Below, piece by piece: positions 51,448 to 60,950 of a DNA stretch of 64,000 nt (the stretch's first letter is position 1; the number at the start of each line of letters is the position of its first letter). Below the pieces are notes generated by a model that worked only from the letters and a program-made list of their open reading frames with translations, did not search any database and had not been told where the DNA came from. The stretch covers positions 62,001-126,000 of the forward strand of contig MKSR01000001.1 in assembly GCA_001898145.1 (NCBI GenBank), given 5' to 3'. Both the position numbers and the translations under genes were made by a program. Origin of the DNA: Dyadobacter sp. 50-39. Its GTDB lineage: Bacteria > Bacteroidota > Bacteroidia > Cytophagales > Spirosomataceae.

Positions 51448-52644
51448 ATGCTCGAAAAAAACTACTCGCTCGAATGGCTGGACTTTATCATCAACGTGAC
51501 GCTGAATGTAGCCAAAACTGAGGTCGATACGCTCTCTGGGAAACAGCTTGAGACGATTGTCGCCAAAGCCGGCGAGGAAAAGGACCGCCATGTCAAGTTC
51601 TTAAAGCAGCAGGGCTTTCACGTCGATTCGCGCAGGAAAATGCAGCTGCTGGTCGGTCAGTACCATGCAAGCCTTGTGATGCTGCTCGATCAGGCTTACG
51701 AGAATGCAGCCAAGATTGGCCCTGCCCACGGCAGGCTGCACGCTGCCCTTGAAAGTATTTCAGGTTATCTGGATGAGCTGCTTGGCTTTGTCGAGGACCG
51801 GTTCAGCGACTTTTTAAGCCTGGACGAAAGAGTTCCTGCCTCCTATCTGGCCCAGATTAAAAACGAGCTTTCCGACCGGCTGGAGCTGCTGCGCGCCGAG
51901 CTTTTTGTGCGCGTTGACAACAGAAGCCTGACCGATATTGTCACAAACAGCCTTCACCACTTCATCTACGACTCAGAGAAAAGACCAATCTCTTTCCGGG
52001 AAGTTTTCTACAAGAAAGAGCTTGTCAGCTCGCTTGAAAAAATCAGCAGTGAACAAGACGAGACAAGGCTCCACCAGGCTTTTATCGAACAGCTGGTCTA
52101 CCTGAACTTTAACAGCCGGGGTTTCATGAATTACTTCACCCAGAAGCTCGCGCAGAAAATCAACGCTTATGGAGCAGTGCATGAAAAGATGACTCAGCTG
52201 CTTTTGAGCTACAAGGAATTCAACCAAATGCATCGCAAGGCTGGGGTAAAACTAAGCCCGCAGCATGCAGATTTGAAGAAAGTACTTGGAAACTGGTTTG
52301 TGCAGGAGATCACTTATCTGGAAAAAAAGCATCAGTGGGATGTGCTGCCGCTCCAAAACCAGCCGCAGCAGTCCAAAGACAAACCCGAGCCTTTCAAGGT
52401 GATGTGCTTTCTGTCGGTGGATCAAATAGGGCTTATTCTACGCGCTATGGACGCTGTCAGGATCGTAAAGGCCAAATCGCTCAACGCATTCATGCAAAGC
52501 GTGGCCCCTTTTCTTTCCACGCCCAGAAAAGAAGAAATCTCCTATGAAAGCCTGCGTAACAAAGCATACAGCTATGAGGCGCAAGACAGGCAAATTGTCA
52601 TTCAGACGCTGGAAAAGATGATTTCATGGATCAAAGAATCCTAG
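51448..52644 (+). CDS. RteC-like helical protein
   Basis: 398 residues from the ATG at 51448 (a TTG at 51442 in frame). Almost all helical, no signal peptide or membrane helix. The C-terminal ~85 residues (FKVMCFLSVDQIGLILRAMDAVRIV..LNAFMQSVAPFLSTPRKEEISYESLRNKAY..QTLEKMISWI) resemble the C-terminal module of RteC and related proteins that control transfer of Bacteroidota conjugative transposons. Similarity is judged by eye and is weak. It follows the terminator of the lanthipeptide locus and overlaps or nearly touches the Crp-family gene (9 bp gap). Confidence 0.5.
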   Translation: MLEKNYSLEWLDFIINVTLNVAKTEVDTLSGKQLETIVAKAGEEKDRHVKFLKQQGFHVDSRRKMQLLVGQYHASLVMLLDQAYENAAKIGPAHGRLHAALESISGYLDELLGFVEDRFSDFLSLDERVPASYLAQIKNELSDRLELLRAELFVRVDNRSLTDIVTNSLHHFIYDSEKRPISFREVFYKKELVSSLEKISSEQDETRLHQAFIEQLVYLNFNSRGFMNYFTQKLAQKINAYGAVHEKMTQLLLSYKEFNQMHRKAGVKLSPQHADLKKVLGNWFVQEITYLEKKHQWDVLPLQNQPQQSKDKPEPFKVMCFLSVDQIGLILRAMDAVRIVKAKSLNAFMQSVAPFLSTPRKEEISYESLRNKAYSYEAQDRQIVIQTLEKMISWIKES

Positions 52645-52653
52645 AACACCGCT

Positions 52654-53217
52654 ATGGCAGCGCACGAGATGATCGATTGCCTGGCAAGGTACTACCCGCT
52701 CTCGGCGGAGTTTCGCGCGCAATTTAGCGCAGCACTCACCATAAAGAACTACCGTAAAGGCCAGAATCTTCTTCCACACAAAACCTTGTACTCGCTTTGG
52801 TTCATAAACAAAGGGCTGGCAAAAGGCTGCTACCACAGTCAGGACGGAAAAGAGCACATAACCCGGCTCTGGGAGCAGAACCAGATCATGCTCTTGCCAC
52901 CGAAGCGTGATCAAGCGCCCTGCCCTGTCGAGCAAATTATCCTGCTTGAAGACTGCGTGCTAAGCAACATCCAGACCAGCGCTATGATGCTGATGTACCA
53001 AACGCTGTCAGAGGCCGCTAGACTCGCCAGCAAGATCATCACCGAAGACCTGCACAAGGCCAATTTAAAATCCTATCTGTCTGCCCTTCCGGCACAACAG
53101 GCCTACACCCGGTTTACTGAGCTCTTTCCGGCCAACCGGATTCTATTCAAAGACATTGCCTCATTTCTCGAAATCACGCCGAGCACACTTAGCGAGATCA
53201 GGCGAAAACGCGCGTAA
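52654..53217 (+). CDS. Crp/Fnr-family transcriptional regulator
   Basis: 187 residues. N-terminal cyclic-nucleotide-binding fold (about 20-120: KNYRKGQNLLPHKTLYSLWFINKGLAKGCYHSQDGKEHITRLW, in parts) lacking the strict phosphate-binding cassette of CRP, and a C-terminal helix-turn-helix (FKDIASFLEITPSTLSEIRRKR, about 165-187). Such short Crp-like regulators are abundant in Bacteroidota and often act without a known ligand. It is 9 bp after the RteC-like gene, so likely in the same transcript. Confidence 0.85.
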   Translation: MAAHEMIDCLARYYPLSAEFRAQFSAALTIKNYRKGQNLLPHKTLYSLWFINKGLAKGCYHSQDGKEHITRLWEQNQIMLLPPKRDQAPCPVEQIILLEDCVLSNIQTSAMMLMYQTLSEAARLASKIITEDLHKANLKSYLSALPAQQAYTRFTELFPANRILFKDIASFLEITPSTLSEIRRKRA

Positions 53218-53347
53218 AATTCAGCAGCATACAAAAAACAAATTGTAACCGCCTTTCGATTTCCGCAGTATTTCAGGGAATTATCAGGCGAAATTCACAA
53301 AACAATTCGCCAACAAACACTCACGAGCATATCAGTACCAAATCCTT

Positions 53348-53851
53348 ATGAAAGCAAATCAAATATCCAGGTTTATCGCAGCTGCTCTTGTCATTTTATA
53401 TTTCTACACGGCTATTTCTAAAATGATTGACTATACCGCCTTCCGCGGGCAAATGCTTAACCAGGCCTTTCCTTCATGGGTCGCGCATCTGCTGATCTGG
53501 CTATTGCCTCCGGCTGAGCTGCTGGCCGTACTGATGCTGACAACCCAGTCATTGCGACTGGCAGGCATGTGGCTCTCTACACTAATGATGAGCGCTTTCA
53601 CAGTTTACATCGGACTGGTACTAATAGATTTTTATGACAGGGCACCATGCAGCTGCGGCGGAGTCGTGAGCCAGCTGAGCTTCCAGGGCCATTTCGTCTT
53701 CAACCTTTTCTTTTTAGCGCTTTCAATCTTAGGAGTGATGCTTGCCCGAAAAGGCGCTTTATCGCAAAATACGAACAAGCCGCAAGCCGGCACAGGCAGA
53801 ACGCCTGCCCCGCTTGCGCCAGGCAATGCCGAAAACCTGAAAACCGAGTAG
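53348..53851 (+). CDS. MauE/DoxX-family redox-associated membrane protein
   Basis: 167 residues with four hydrophobic helices at about 7-27, 44-64, 70-92 and 112-134. A conserved CSCGG motif (PCSCGGVV) in the loop before the last helix faces the periplasm and is the hallmark of the MauE branch, which supports disulfide formation in exported partner proteins. 38 bp downstream lies a small exported protein with a C-x6-C pair. Probably a redox partner for that protein (inference). Confidence 0.85.
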   Translation: MKANQISRFIAAALVILYFYTAISKMIDYTAFRGQMLNQAFPSWVAHLLIWLLPPAELLAVLMLTTQSLRLAGMWLSTLMMSAFTVYIGLVLIDFYDRAPCSCGGVVSQLSFQGHFVFNLFFLALSILGVMLARKGALSQNTNKPQAGTGRTPAPLAPGNAENLKTE

Positions 53852-53889
53852 GCGACACCGTTCACTTTTCACATTTTAAACTTACAGTT

Positions 53890-54201
53890 ATGAAAAAGTT
53901 CAGAATCGATTACCTTTTGGCCGCTTCGCTGATGCTTGCAGGCGGGATGGCTGCTGTCTCTACAACTGGTGCACCCAAGAGCAAAGTACTGACCCAGACC
54001 TGGGTACGCACCGGCACCCCAGCACAGCCCAACCGCGACAACAGCTGGGAAATAGGATCACTTTCCGAATCCTGTAACGCGGCAGAAAAACTGTGTAAGG
54101 GTGTCTTCGAGGACGGCTACAATCCTAATGCCCACACGGATGCCGAGAACACGTCAGCCAATCAGAGCGGCTCGATCCAGACCGGATATGTTCCTGAGTA
54201 A
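53890..54201 (+). CDS. small exported Cys-pair protein (DUF6520/NVEALA-like)
   Basis: 103 residues from the ATG at 53890; the open frame upstream overlaps MauE and is not used. Signal peptide about 1-23 (YLLAASLMLAGGMAAVSTTGA). The mature part is polar and contains only two cysteines, C62 and C69 (SLSESCNAAEKLCKGVF), with a Gly/Asn/Ser-rich tail. This arrangement, next to a MauE gene, matches small exported Bacteroidota proteins of the DUF6520/NVEALA type with unknown function. Followed by a clean hairpin terminator at 54215. Confidence 0.65.
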   Translation: MKKFRIDYLLAASLMLAGGMAAVSTTGAPKSKVLTQTWVRTGTPAQPNRDNSWEIGSLSESCNAAEKLCKGVFEDGYNPNAHTDAENTSANQSGSIQTGYVPE

Positions 54202-54214
54202 TTAATCAGCTCTT

Positions 54215-54246
54215 GCAAACCCGGCAAACAACTTCGCCGGGTTTGC
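54215..54246 (+). terminator. hairpin terminator after the Cys-pair protein gene
   Basis: GCAAACCCGGC (54215-54225) and GCCGGGTTTGC (54236-54246), an 11-bp perfect stem with a 10-base loop, followed by TCTTTCTCT. It lies between convergent transcripts and also faces the deacetylase gene. Confidence 0.8.
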
Positions 54247-54268
54247 TCTTTCTCTGCCAGCAAATACG

Positions 54269-55081
54269 CTATTTCGCTCCCAAATCGACCCTTTCTGACT
54301 CCCAGTGGTCGCAAAAGCTATCGCAGCATACAAACTGCACATTTGGATTCTTCAATTCATGGATTAATCTATCAAGTCTTCTCAAAAGCTTTTCTCCGTC
54401 GCGCCTTTTGACGTACAACGGCAATTGGTAACCACTCAGATCAGCAAATTCCCAAGGGTGAAAATAAAGCATGAGGTTGCCGCGTCTATGCAGTGTAAAC
54501 CGGCACAACCATGCGTACAAACTCAGCGGCAAATTCTTGAACGAAAGCCAGAACAATGGAAACCGAAGCCAGGGCACTGTCGAGCAAGGCAGCTCGATCA
54601 AACCATTCTTCCGGCTTGGCAGCGGATCTTCACTTAACAGATTGTAGCGCCCGGGTAGCCAGGTCGGGTTCAGCGATGAGTCATACCTTAGACCAAGGCG
54701 CAAGAGCGCCCCCTTGTCAAACGGTTTCAGACGCGGCATCCGGAAGCCCTTGACAGATTGCCCGGAAACAGACTCTAAAATCTTGCGGGAATGCTCGATA
54801 TCGCTTTCGCGGAAAATGTGCATGGGCGAATGAAGCAGCGCATGCGAGGCGATCTCATGTTTTGCTGCCAGAGCGCGGACCAACTGCGGATTCTCTGCCG
54901 CGAAATGCCCTGTGGTAAAAAATGTTGCCCGGATATTATGCTTATCCAACACGGAAAGCAGCCCTCGCAGCCCCCCAAGCGTGACTTGCATTTGATCCTG
55001 TTCGGAGACCTTCTGACCGTATTCCTCGGGGATGTCGAACTCTTCCAGATCGAAGGTGAGCATTACGAAAGATCGTTCCAT
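54269..55081 (-). CDS. polysaccharide deacetylase
   Basis: 270 residues. NodB-type motifs: MLTFDLEEFD (catalytic base Asp and metal Asp), ATFFTTGHFA, EIASHALLHSP with the H-x3-H metal ligands, and a later FRMPRL/ YDSSLNPTWLPG part with conserved aromatic. Removes N-acetyl groups from glycans or peptidoglycan. No signal peptide, so it probably acts in the cytoplasm on a lipid-linked or soluble sugar. The gene overlaps the glycosyltransferase gene by 19 bp and is the last gene of a three-gene surface-glycan operon. Confidence 0.9.
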   Translation of the reverse strand: MERSFVMLTFDLEEFDIPEEYGQKVSEQDQMQVTLGGLRGLLSVLDKHNIRATFFTTGHFAAENPQLVRALAAKHEIASHALLHSPMHIFRESDIEHSRKILESVSGQSVKGFRMPRLKPFDKGALLRLGLRYDSSLNPTWLPGRYNLLSEDPLPSRKNGLIELPCSTVPWLRFPLFWLSFKNLPLSLYAWLCRFTLHRRGNLMLYFHPWEFADLSGYQLPLYVKRRDGEKLLRRLDRLIHELKNPNVQFVCCDSFCDHWESERVDLGAK

Positions 55082-55800
55082 ATACCGCTTAGGATAGTGA
55101 TTTTTACAAAATTAACCGCCTCGCGAAACAGAACTTTCATGCTGAAATCCGAGAATACGATCGAGGTGCCCGCCGAGACCTCTACCTTCTGTATGCCGAT
55201 CCCCTTGCGGGCAAGTTTGCGGATCAGTTCCACCTCAAATACAAATGTATTGGTTTTAGTCCGCTGCACTTCTGGCAAGATTTCCCGCCGCAGCCCCTTG
55301 ATCCCTGCCTGGGTGTCGGTAATGTGCTTGCTAAGAAAAAGCCTATTCATCAGCTGCAAGCCCCGGGAGAATAGCCTTCTTTTCCAGGGTAGCTTCCTGA
55401 AATATTCAGCGCTGCGGTTACCATAAACAAACCAGCAATCGGGGCTGTTTTCAAATATCCTGACCATTTCCACGATAGGGTCTGTGCCGAAAGGAAAATC
55501 GATGTCCGTATAAACGATGATTTCACGCTGGGCTTTGAGGGTACCTTTTCGGATCGCTGAGCCTTTGCCTTCATTGACTGCGTTATTCAGAAAAACAAGG
55601 TTCGGGATACGGCTTAATTCGGCTACCTCACACGGGTCCAGGCGGGTCGACCCATCGTTAGAAACAATGTACTCAATAGACAGCCCTGGCAGCTTCTGAT
55701 CCAGCTCCTGGGCACAGGCGTGTAATGTCCCGCACCAGCCAGGCAGGGGATTGTAGCAGGGCAGCACAATGCTGATGCCCTGCGGATTTTCAGTTTTCAT
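55063..55800 (-). CDS. family 2 glycosyltransferase (dolichyl-phosphate-mannose-synthase-like)
   Basis: 245 residues. GT-A fold: SIVLPCYNP (strand 1), YIVSNDGSTR (nucleotide-binding), VYTDIDFPFG (D-x-D metal site), and TDTQAGIKGLRREI typical of the Dpm1/DPG-synthase branch of GT2. It would transfer a sugar from a nucleotide donor to a polyprenyl phosphate. C-terminal hydrophobic tail is short, so it probably associates with the membrane peripherally. Overlaps the GT87-like gene by 11 bp and the deacetylase by 19 bp, a tightly coupled set. Confidence 0.92.
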   Translation of the reverse strand: MKTENPQGISIVLPCYNPLPGWCGTLHACAQELDQKLPGLSIEYIVSNDGSTRLDPCEVAELSRIPNLVFLNNAVNEGKGSAIRKGTLKAQREIIVYTDIDFPFGTDPIVEMVRIFENSPDCWFVYGNRSAEYFRKLPWKRRLFSRGLQLMNRLFLSKHITDTQAGIKGLRREILPEVQRTKTNTFVFEVELIRKLARKGIGIQKVEVSAGTSIVFSDFSMKVLFREAVNFVKITILSGIWNDLS

Positions 55801-56938
55801 GTTGATGAAGCAGCAATTTTATTTGTAAAACCAACCAGACCAGAAGGCACGGAATCACCTTGATCAGGTAGGGCTCAAAAAAGTTATGGCGTAACTGCGG
55901 CGGGTAAATGTCGGTAGGCGCCAGTATGCATAGCACAAATACCAGGACAAGCAGTATCGTAGCCCAGGGAGCAAGTCGATGCTTGTTAACGATGTAAAAC
56001 AGCACCACTCCCGCAACAGCGATTACATAGGTCGGCGATTCTGCCGCGTGATTGAACAGGATCACCCAAAGCGAGGCGTAGGCCAAAAGAAGCAGGCGGC
56101 CTTCAAGGGCGAGGTATTGCTTTCTGAAAAAACACAGCAGCCAGGTAATGCCAAACAGCGCCACGCCCGCAATCTGCACTTTTGTAACATCATCGGGTGA
56201 AAAAGGCGGAAACCATATCTTGAACAGGCCCATGATCGAAAAGCCGTAATTCACCGCGTGGTCGGCGAGAAGAATTCCGTACCAATCTTTATAAACCTGC
56301 GTAAAATAGTCCAGGCCCGTTACCGGTAACGGCAATAGCGCCAGTACCAGCGCCCAAAGCACCGAATACCCTACGTACTGCCCTTTGCGCGGGTAAAAAA
56401 GAAAAAGCCCCGCATAAATCAGCCCGTAACCTTTGATACAGAATGCGATAAGCGGAAACAGAGCCGCCCAGCGGGTCTTTCCCTGTTCGAGCAATGTAAA
56501 TGTGTAAAGGCCGCAGGCCGCGATCAAAGGGTTGGTTTGCTGGCCATGAAGGGAGGTCACCAGCTCGAAAAGAATGAACCACCAAAACAGCACCTTTTCG
56601 GCGTATCTGAGCGGTAAACTGCGGATGGCGTAAAAAAGCGCCAAAGAGCAACTGACCAGCCACAGCACCAGACTGGCAGGCACAGGAAGCAACGAAAAAG
56701 GTGCAAAAAAAACACAAAAGGTCGGGTTGTATAAAAACAGGTCAAAGTACTCAGCCGGATACGGCTGATGCAGGTTCTGATGGGCTGCAAGGTGGCTTAG
56801 CGCGGCGCGGAAAATCTGGAAATTGTTGTACTTCAAAGGCCCTCCCAGATAATGCTGAATGGCAATAATGATGCTCAGCAGCACATAGACGGACAAAATG
56901 ACCTTCTCAGAAGAGAAGAATTCAGCTACTTTTTTCAT
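55790..56938 (-). CDS. GT87/DUF2029-type membrane glycosyltransferase
   Basis: 382 residues with about 9-10 transmembrane helices. The first loop contains NNFQIFRAALSHLAAHQNLHQPYPAEYFDLFLYNPTF (in part), the pattern (D/N-x-x-x-Y/F.. and the N-P-x-F) of the GT87 (DUF2029) polyprenyl-phosphate-sugar transferases; the usual catalytic Asp in the first loop is replaced by Asn, which may reduce activity. Transfers a sugar from a lipid phosphate on the periplasmic side. First gene of the operon with a GT2 and a deacetylase. Confidence 0.8.
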   Translation of the reverse strand: MKKVAEFFSSEKVILSVYVLLSIIIAIQHYLGGPLKYNNFQIFRAALSHLAAHQNLHQPYPAEYFDLFLYNPTFCVFFAPFSLLPVPASLVLWLVSCSLALFYAIRSLPLRYAEKVLFWWFILFELVTSLHGQQTNPLIAACGLYTFTLLEQGKTRWAALFPLIAFCIKGYGLIYAGLFLFYPRKGQYVGYSVLWALVLALLPLPVTGLDYFTQVYKDWYGILLADHAVNYGFSIMGLFKIWFPPFSPDDVTKVQIAGVALFGITWLLCFFRKQYLALEGRLLLLAYASLWVILFNHAAESPTYVIAVAGVVLFYIVNKHRLAPWATILLVLVFVLCILAPTDIYPPQLRHNFFEPYLIKVIPCLLVWLVLQIKLLLHQHEN

Positions 56939-57152
56939 TTAAACTTACTTGTTAGCGGTGGGTTTTACTCCGAAATTGGTCGTTGGCTAATCTGCGGAAA
57001 TGGCCAAGCACCCTGTTGGTATAATGTTGATTTTCACAATTCCCTTCAATGACAACTCAGCCGTCAACTACCCTAGTTATAAGGTAACCGGCCAGGACTA
57101 ATCGGGATCTTTTTTCATGGCGGCAACTGATGACGGGTACTGCCGGCCTACT

Positions 57153-58271
57153 TTAATGGCTTTGCAGATACTGATCAGCCTCATCGGTCAAAATAGGGTA
57201 TTCCGAAAGCTGTTTCACCTTCCTGTAATGCTGCTTTGCCAGCTCGGCCCTACCCTGCCTTGCGTCAAGAATGGCCATGATCTGATGGGTGTACGCCAGG
57301 ACCGTCTCATCTTTGAGATCCATGGCTTGAAGGCGGCTCGCGCCAGCCAGAGCAGAGCCGCTGTCTCCGGTCAGAAGATCATATCGAGCCTTGCTTATCA
57401 TGGCGTAAACCTGGTAGCCTGCTATTTTGCTTTCACGAAGCATTTCTATTAATGGCAGCGCCTTGGCCGGCATTCTTAAATGCAGGTAAAGCTCACATAG
57501 TTTACTTTGGATGTACAAGTTGTTGGGATAACGCTCAGCGAGCTCAAATAAGCCCTGGTATGCCTGCTGAGGCTTTTTTTCATAGTCGGTCAGCACATGG
57601 GCAAGGTAAATGCCGGCCTCGGCTTTTGAAAACAGCGAGCTCTGGCAAGCCGCTTTCATCTGGGCCAGGCCAAGCTGCTTGTCGCCATCCTGCATAAACC
57701 AAACCATTGCCTTATAAAATGGTTTTATGATCACATATTCCTGGCGGTAATAGTTATACAGCCCTGCTACCAGTAAAAAGTCCGGGTAGGTGTCCTGGTG
57801 GACAAAACTCTTTTTTATATATGGATAGGCATTTTTTGCATGCCCAACAGAAGCCATCGTCGCGTGAGCGAAGTTATCCATCCTTGCCAGCAGCGCCTCT
57901 GCTGAAAAGTAGATAAACATTGCCTCGGGAATATCTGCCGCCGACGAAGAAATCCATTTCGATGACTTTTCAGAAGCGTCTTTGAGCTCTGTGCGAATCT
58001 GGCTTTCAAGCAGCTTATCTTTTCTTTCGGGGTACCACTGCCAATACTTGTTTGTCGCAGACAGCAGACCTACGGCAGGATGCCCCGCGTATTGCCCCTC
58101 GATTTGTCGGCAGAGCGTCTGAGCCCGGCCAAAATTAAAGTTATAGATCTGCTCGACGCACTCAATAATTAAATTCCTTCCAGCGACGCTAGCGCTGATC
58201 ACCCGGTGTTCCGCCATTGACTGCCAGGAAAGGGTCAACAAAAGCAAAATCAGCGTAATTCGGTTATTCAT
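57153..58271 (-). CDS. exported TPR-like helical repeat protein
   Basis: 372 residues from the ATG at 58271, which starts a signal peptide (MNNRITLILLLLTLSWQSMAEHR); the frame extends upstream but without a signal. The rest is helical in about eight two-helix units (YNFNFGRAQTLCRQIEGQYAGHPAVGLLSATN; GLFELAERYPNNLYIQSKLCELYLHLRMPAKALPLIEML, in parts), consistent with TPR repeats involved in protein interactions. No enzyme motif. The start lies 32 bp from a truncated DUF4249 gene on the same strand. Function unknown. Confidence 0.75.
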   Translation of the reverse strand: MNNRITLILLLLTLSWQSMAEHRVISASVAGRNLIIECVEQIYNFNFGRAQTLCRQIEGQYAGHPAVGLLSATNKYWQWYPERKDKLLESQIRTELKDASEKSSKWISSSAADIPEAMFIYFSAEALLARMDNFAHATMASVGHAKNAYPYIKKSFVHQDTYPDFLLVAGLYNYYRQEYVIIKPFYKAMVWFMQDGDKQLGLAQMKAACQSSLFSKAEAGIYLAHVLTDYEKKPQQAYQGLFELAERYPNNLYIQSKLCELYLHLRMPAKALPLIEMLRESKIAGYQVYAMISKARYDLLTGDSGSALAGASRLQAMDLKDETVLAYTHQIMAILDARQGRAELAKQHYRKVKQLSEYPILTDEADQYLQSH

Positions 58272-58302
58272 GATTCGTACCTGGATTAATTGTGATCCGT
58301 CA

Positions 58303-58597
58303 TTACTCGGGGTAAATAAATTGGACAGGCTCTGAGCGGACATAATGACCGAAAACTCCCATGCAACCTTCGATGCTACTTGTCAGAAAAACCGGCTCGA
58401 CAAAAGGGTTGGCAGTCGCAAGCTTCTGCCTGTCGAGCTGATCATAAAAGCGGGCCGAGGACGGGTCCATCGCTTGCAGGGAAACCGTAGCCAGAGAACC
58501 TTTATGGTGAGAATAGGTAGGCTCGACTGTGACACTGACAGGCCTTCCATCACCGCTTGTTTTGTCAAAATAGATAGCCCTTCTGGAAAACTTCACC
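58303..58597 (-). pseudogene. DUF4249 lipoprotein, C-terminal fragment
   Basis: About 97 residues in frame (KFSRRAIYFDKTSGDGRPVSVTVEP .. DPSSARFYDQLDRQKLATANPFVEPVFLTSSIEGCMGVFGHY, in parts). DPxxYxYxxxLExQ..NPFAEPV..xNIxGGLGIFGaY is the C-terminal signature of DUF4249, a Bacteroidota outer-membrane lipoprotein that usually follows a SusC-like receptor. The N-terminal ~200 residues are absent: upstream of 58597 the sequence turns into a truncated P-type ATPase gene on the other strand. Presumably created by recombination or deletion and not functional. Confidence 0.75.
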
Positions 58598-60832
58598 AGC
58601 CCCTCCTACCGCGTCCTGCGTGACAATCAATGGACATCACTGAAAAGCGACGCGCTGGTGGTTGGCGATCTGGTTGAACTGCTGGAAGGCTCGCTTATAC
58701 CCGCCGACGGCACTGTCGTTTCAGCAGACGATTTCTCGGTTAACGAGTCCATTCTCACCGGTGAGTCCATGCCGGTATACAAGCTTGACCCTGGCGACGA
58801 GTTGTCTTCCGGCACGCAGGTTACTTCGGGCCAGGCCATATGCCGCATCAGCGCTGTGGGGAATGCCACCAGGCTCGCCGAAATCGGCCGCAGTATCTCC
58901 TCGATTGATACCGAAAAATCCGCTTTGCAAATCCAGATTGGCCGGCTCGTAAGGGATATGGCCGTGATCGGGGCGGTCATTTTTGTTGCTATCTGGGCTA
59001 TCCGGTTTATCCGTTCCGGTGATTTGCCCGGGAGCCTCCTGGGCGCACTGACGCTGGCGATGAGCATCCTGCCGGAGGAAATTCCGGTGGCCTTCACCAC
59101 ATTTATGGCGCTGGGTGCTTACCGACTGATGAAGCAGGGTATTGTCGTGAAACGAATGCAAACGGTGGAAGCGCTCGGCAGCGCAACGGTGATATGTACC
59201 GATAAAACCGGTACGCTTACAGAAAACACAATGTCGCTATCAGGCATTTTTGTCCTCGAAGGCCGTAAGCTCATCACAGACTTTTCCGTACCGGATCCGA
59301 CTGCCATCCAGGTGCTTTATCACGCTGCGCTGGCCAGTGAAATAAACCCGTTCGATCCCATGGAAGCAGAATTGCACCGTGCATACCAGGCATACGCGCC
59401 CACCCGGCGGCCTGCTTACGACGGACTGTCCATGCTGCTGGGCTACCCGCTGGAAGGCAAACCTCCCATGATGACGCACGTGTGGAAAGGAGATGAAAAC
59501 CAACGCATTATCGCCGTCAAGGGAGCACCCGAAGCGTTGATCAAAGCTTCTGCGCTGGCTTCCGAAGACCGTGCCGCCCTGCTGGACGCGATCGACACTT
59601 TCACTACCAAAGGTTTTCGCGTGCTCGCTGTGGGCAGGTCCGGCTTCCAGGGCGACGAGTTACCTGAGCAACAGCAAAGCCTGCCCTTTCAGACGCTGGG
59701 ACTTGTCGCGTTTTATGATCCGCCGAAATCCGGCATGAGCCAGGTGATAGACGCCTTCTATCAGGCCGGTGTGAAGGTCAAAATCCTGACAGGCGACAGC
59801 CCGGTGACCACCGCCTACATTGCCCGGCAAATCGGCCTGCGCGGCAGCGAGCACACTGCCACGGGCGAGCAGATCATGGCCCTGGACGATAACGCTTTGC
59901 TGGAACAGGTCGGCAATATCACGGTATTTGCCCGGATGTTCCCACAGGCCAAGCTGCGCGTGATCCGTGCATTGAAGACGAAGGGCGAAATTGTTGCCAT
60001 GACAGGTGACGGAGTCAACGACGGGCCGGCATTGAAAGCGGCCGACATCGGGATCGCGATGGGCCGCAAGGGGACCGAAATTGCCCGGCAAGCCTCCTCT
60101 TTGATCCTGCTGAACGACGACCTGAGCGGCATGGTTACCGCCATTGAAAGCGGCAGACGCATTTATATCAATCTGCGCAGCGCGATCCGCTATATTGTCA
60201 CGATCCACACGCCGCTGATCCTTCTGGTATTTCTTCCCCTGGCGCTCAGCTGGGTATACCCGGTCATCTTCGATCCGGTGCATATCATCTTTTTTGAATT
60301 GATCATGGGGCCAACCTGCTCAGTGGTCTACGAAAACGACCCCGCTCCTACCGGTCTGATGCAGGAAAAACCGCGGCCGGTGGCTGCCAGGCTTTTCGGC
60401 ATTCGCGAGCTGGCCGTGAGCTTAGGTAAAGGAATGACTATTGCGGCCGGGCTGGTGGTCGTCTATTTTGCTGCTGTAAAGGCTGGCCAAACGGAAGAAA
60501 CCACCCGGGCGATGATTTTCACAGGGATGATCGCGGCCAATATGGCGCTGACCGTCACCAATCGCTCCGGCAAGGGAAGTATGACGGATCTGTTTAAAAA
60601 GGGGAATCAGCTCGTGCTGTATGCGCTGGCCATTACCACGCTGCTAACAGCCTGCATTTTCCTTTTCCCCCCAATAGCCGGTCTTTTCCGTCTTTCTACA
60701 CCGGATACCGGACACTTCATTTTCAGTATTGCCTCCGGAGTGGGCTCGGTGTTAATTTTCGAAGCCTGCCTGCGATTGGTCAGACGCCTTCGGGGACAGT
60801 CTGGGCCGGACGGTGCGCACATTACGCATTAA
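58580..60832 (+). pseudogene. P-type cation ATPase, 5'-truncated
   Basis: The open frame begins after a stop at 58571 with LLENFTSPSYRVLRDNQW, which corresponds to the start of the actuator domain, so about the first 90-110 residues including TM1-TM2 are missing. The rest is complete: NESILTGESMP, PEEIP in TM4, the phosphorylation site CTDKTGTLT, a nucleotide-binding domain and TGDGVNDGPALKAADIGIAMG, then six C-terminal helices. P-type ATPases move cations across the inner membrane. Without TM1-2 it is probably inactive, although a GTG at 58658 could start a truncated product. Confidence 0.8.
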
Positions 60833-60950
60833 GACAGGTTCATCGCATCTTCTGGCCTTTCGATGTCCTCTTTCATCGCGGTGAATGATCCTGGTCATCA
60901 TTTTCACTGCCTTTTCACGCTTACATTGCAACACAATTGACTCAATAGCA

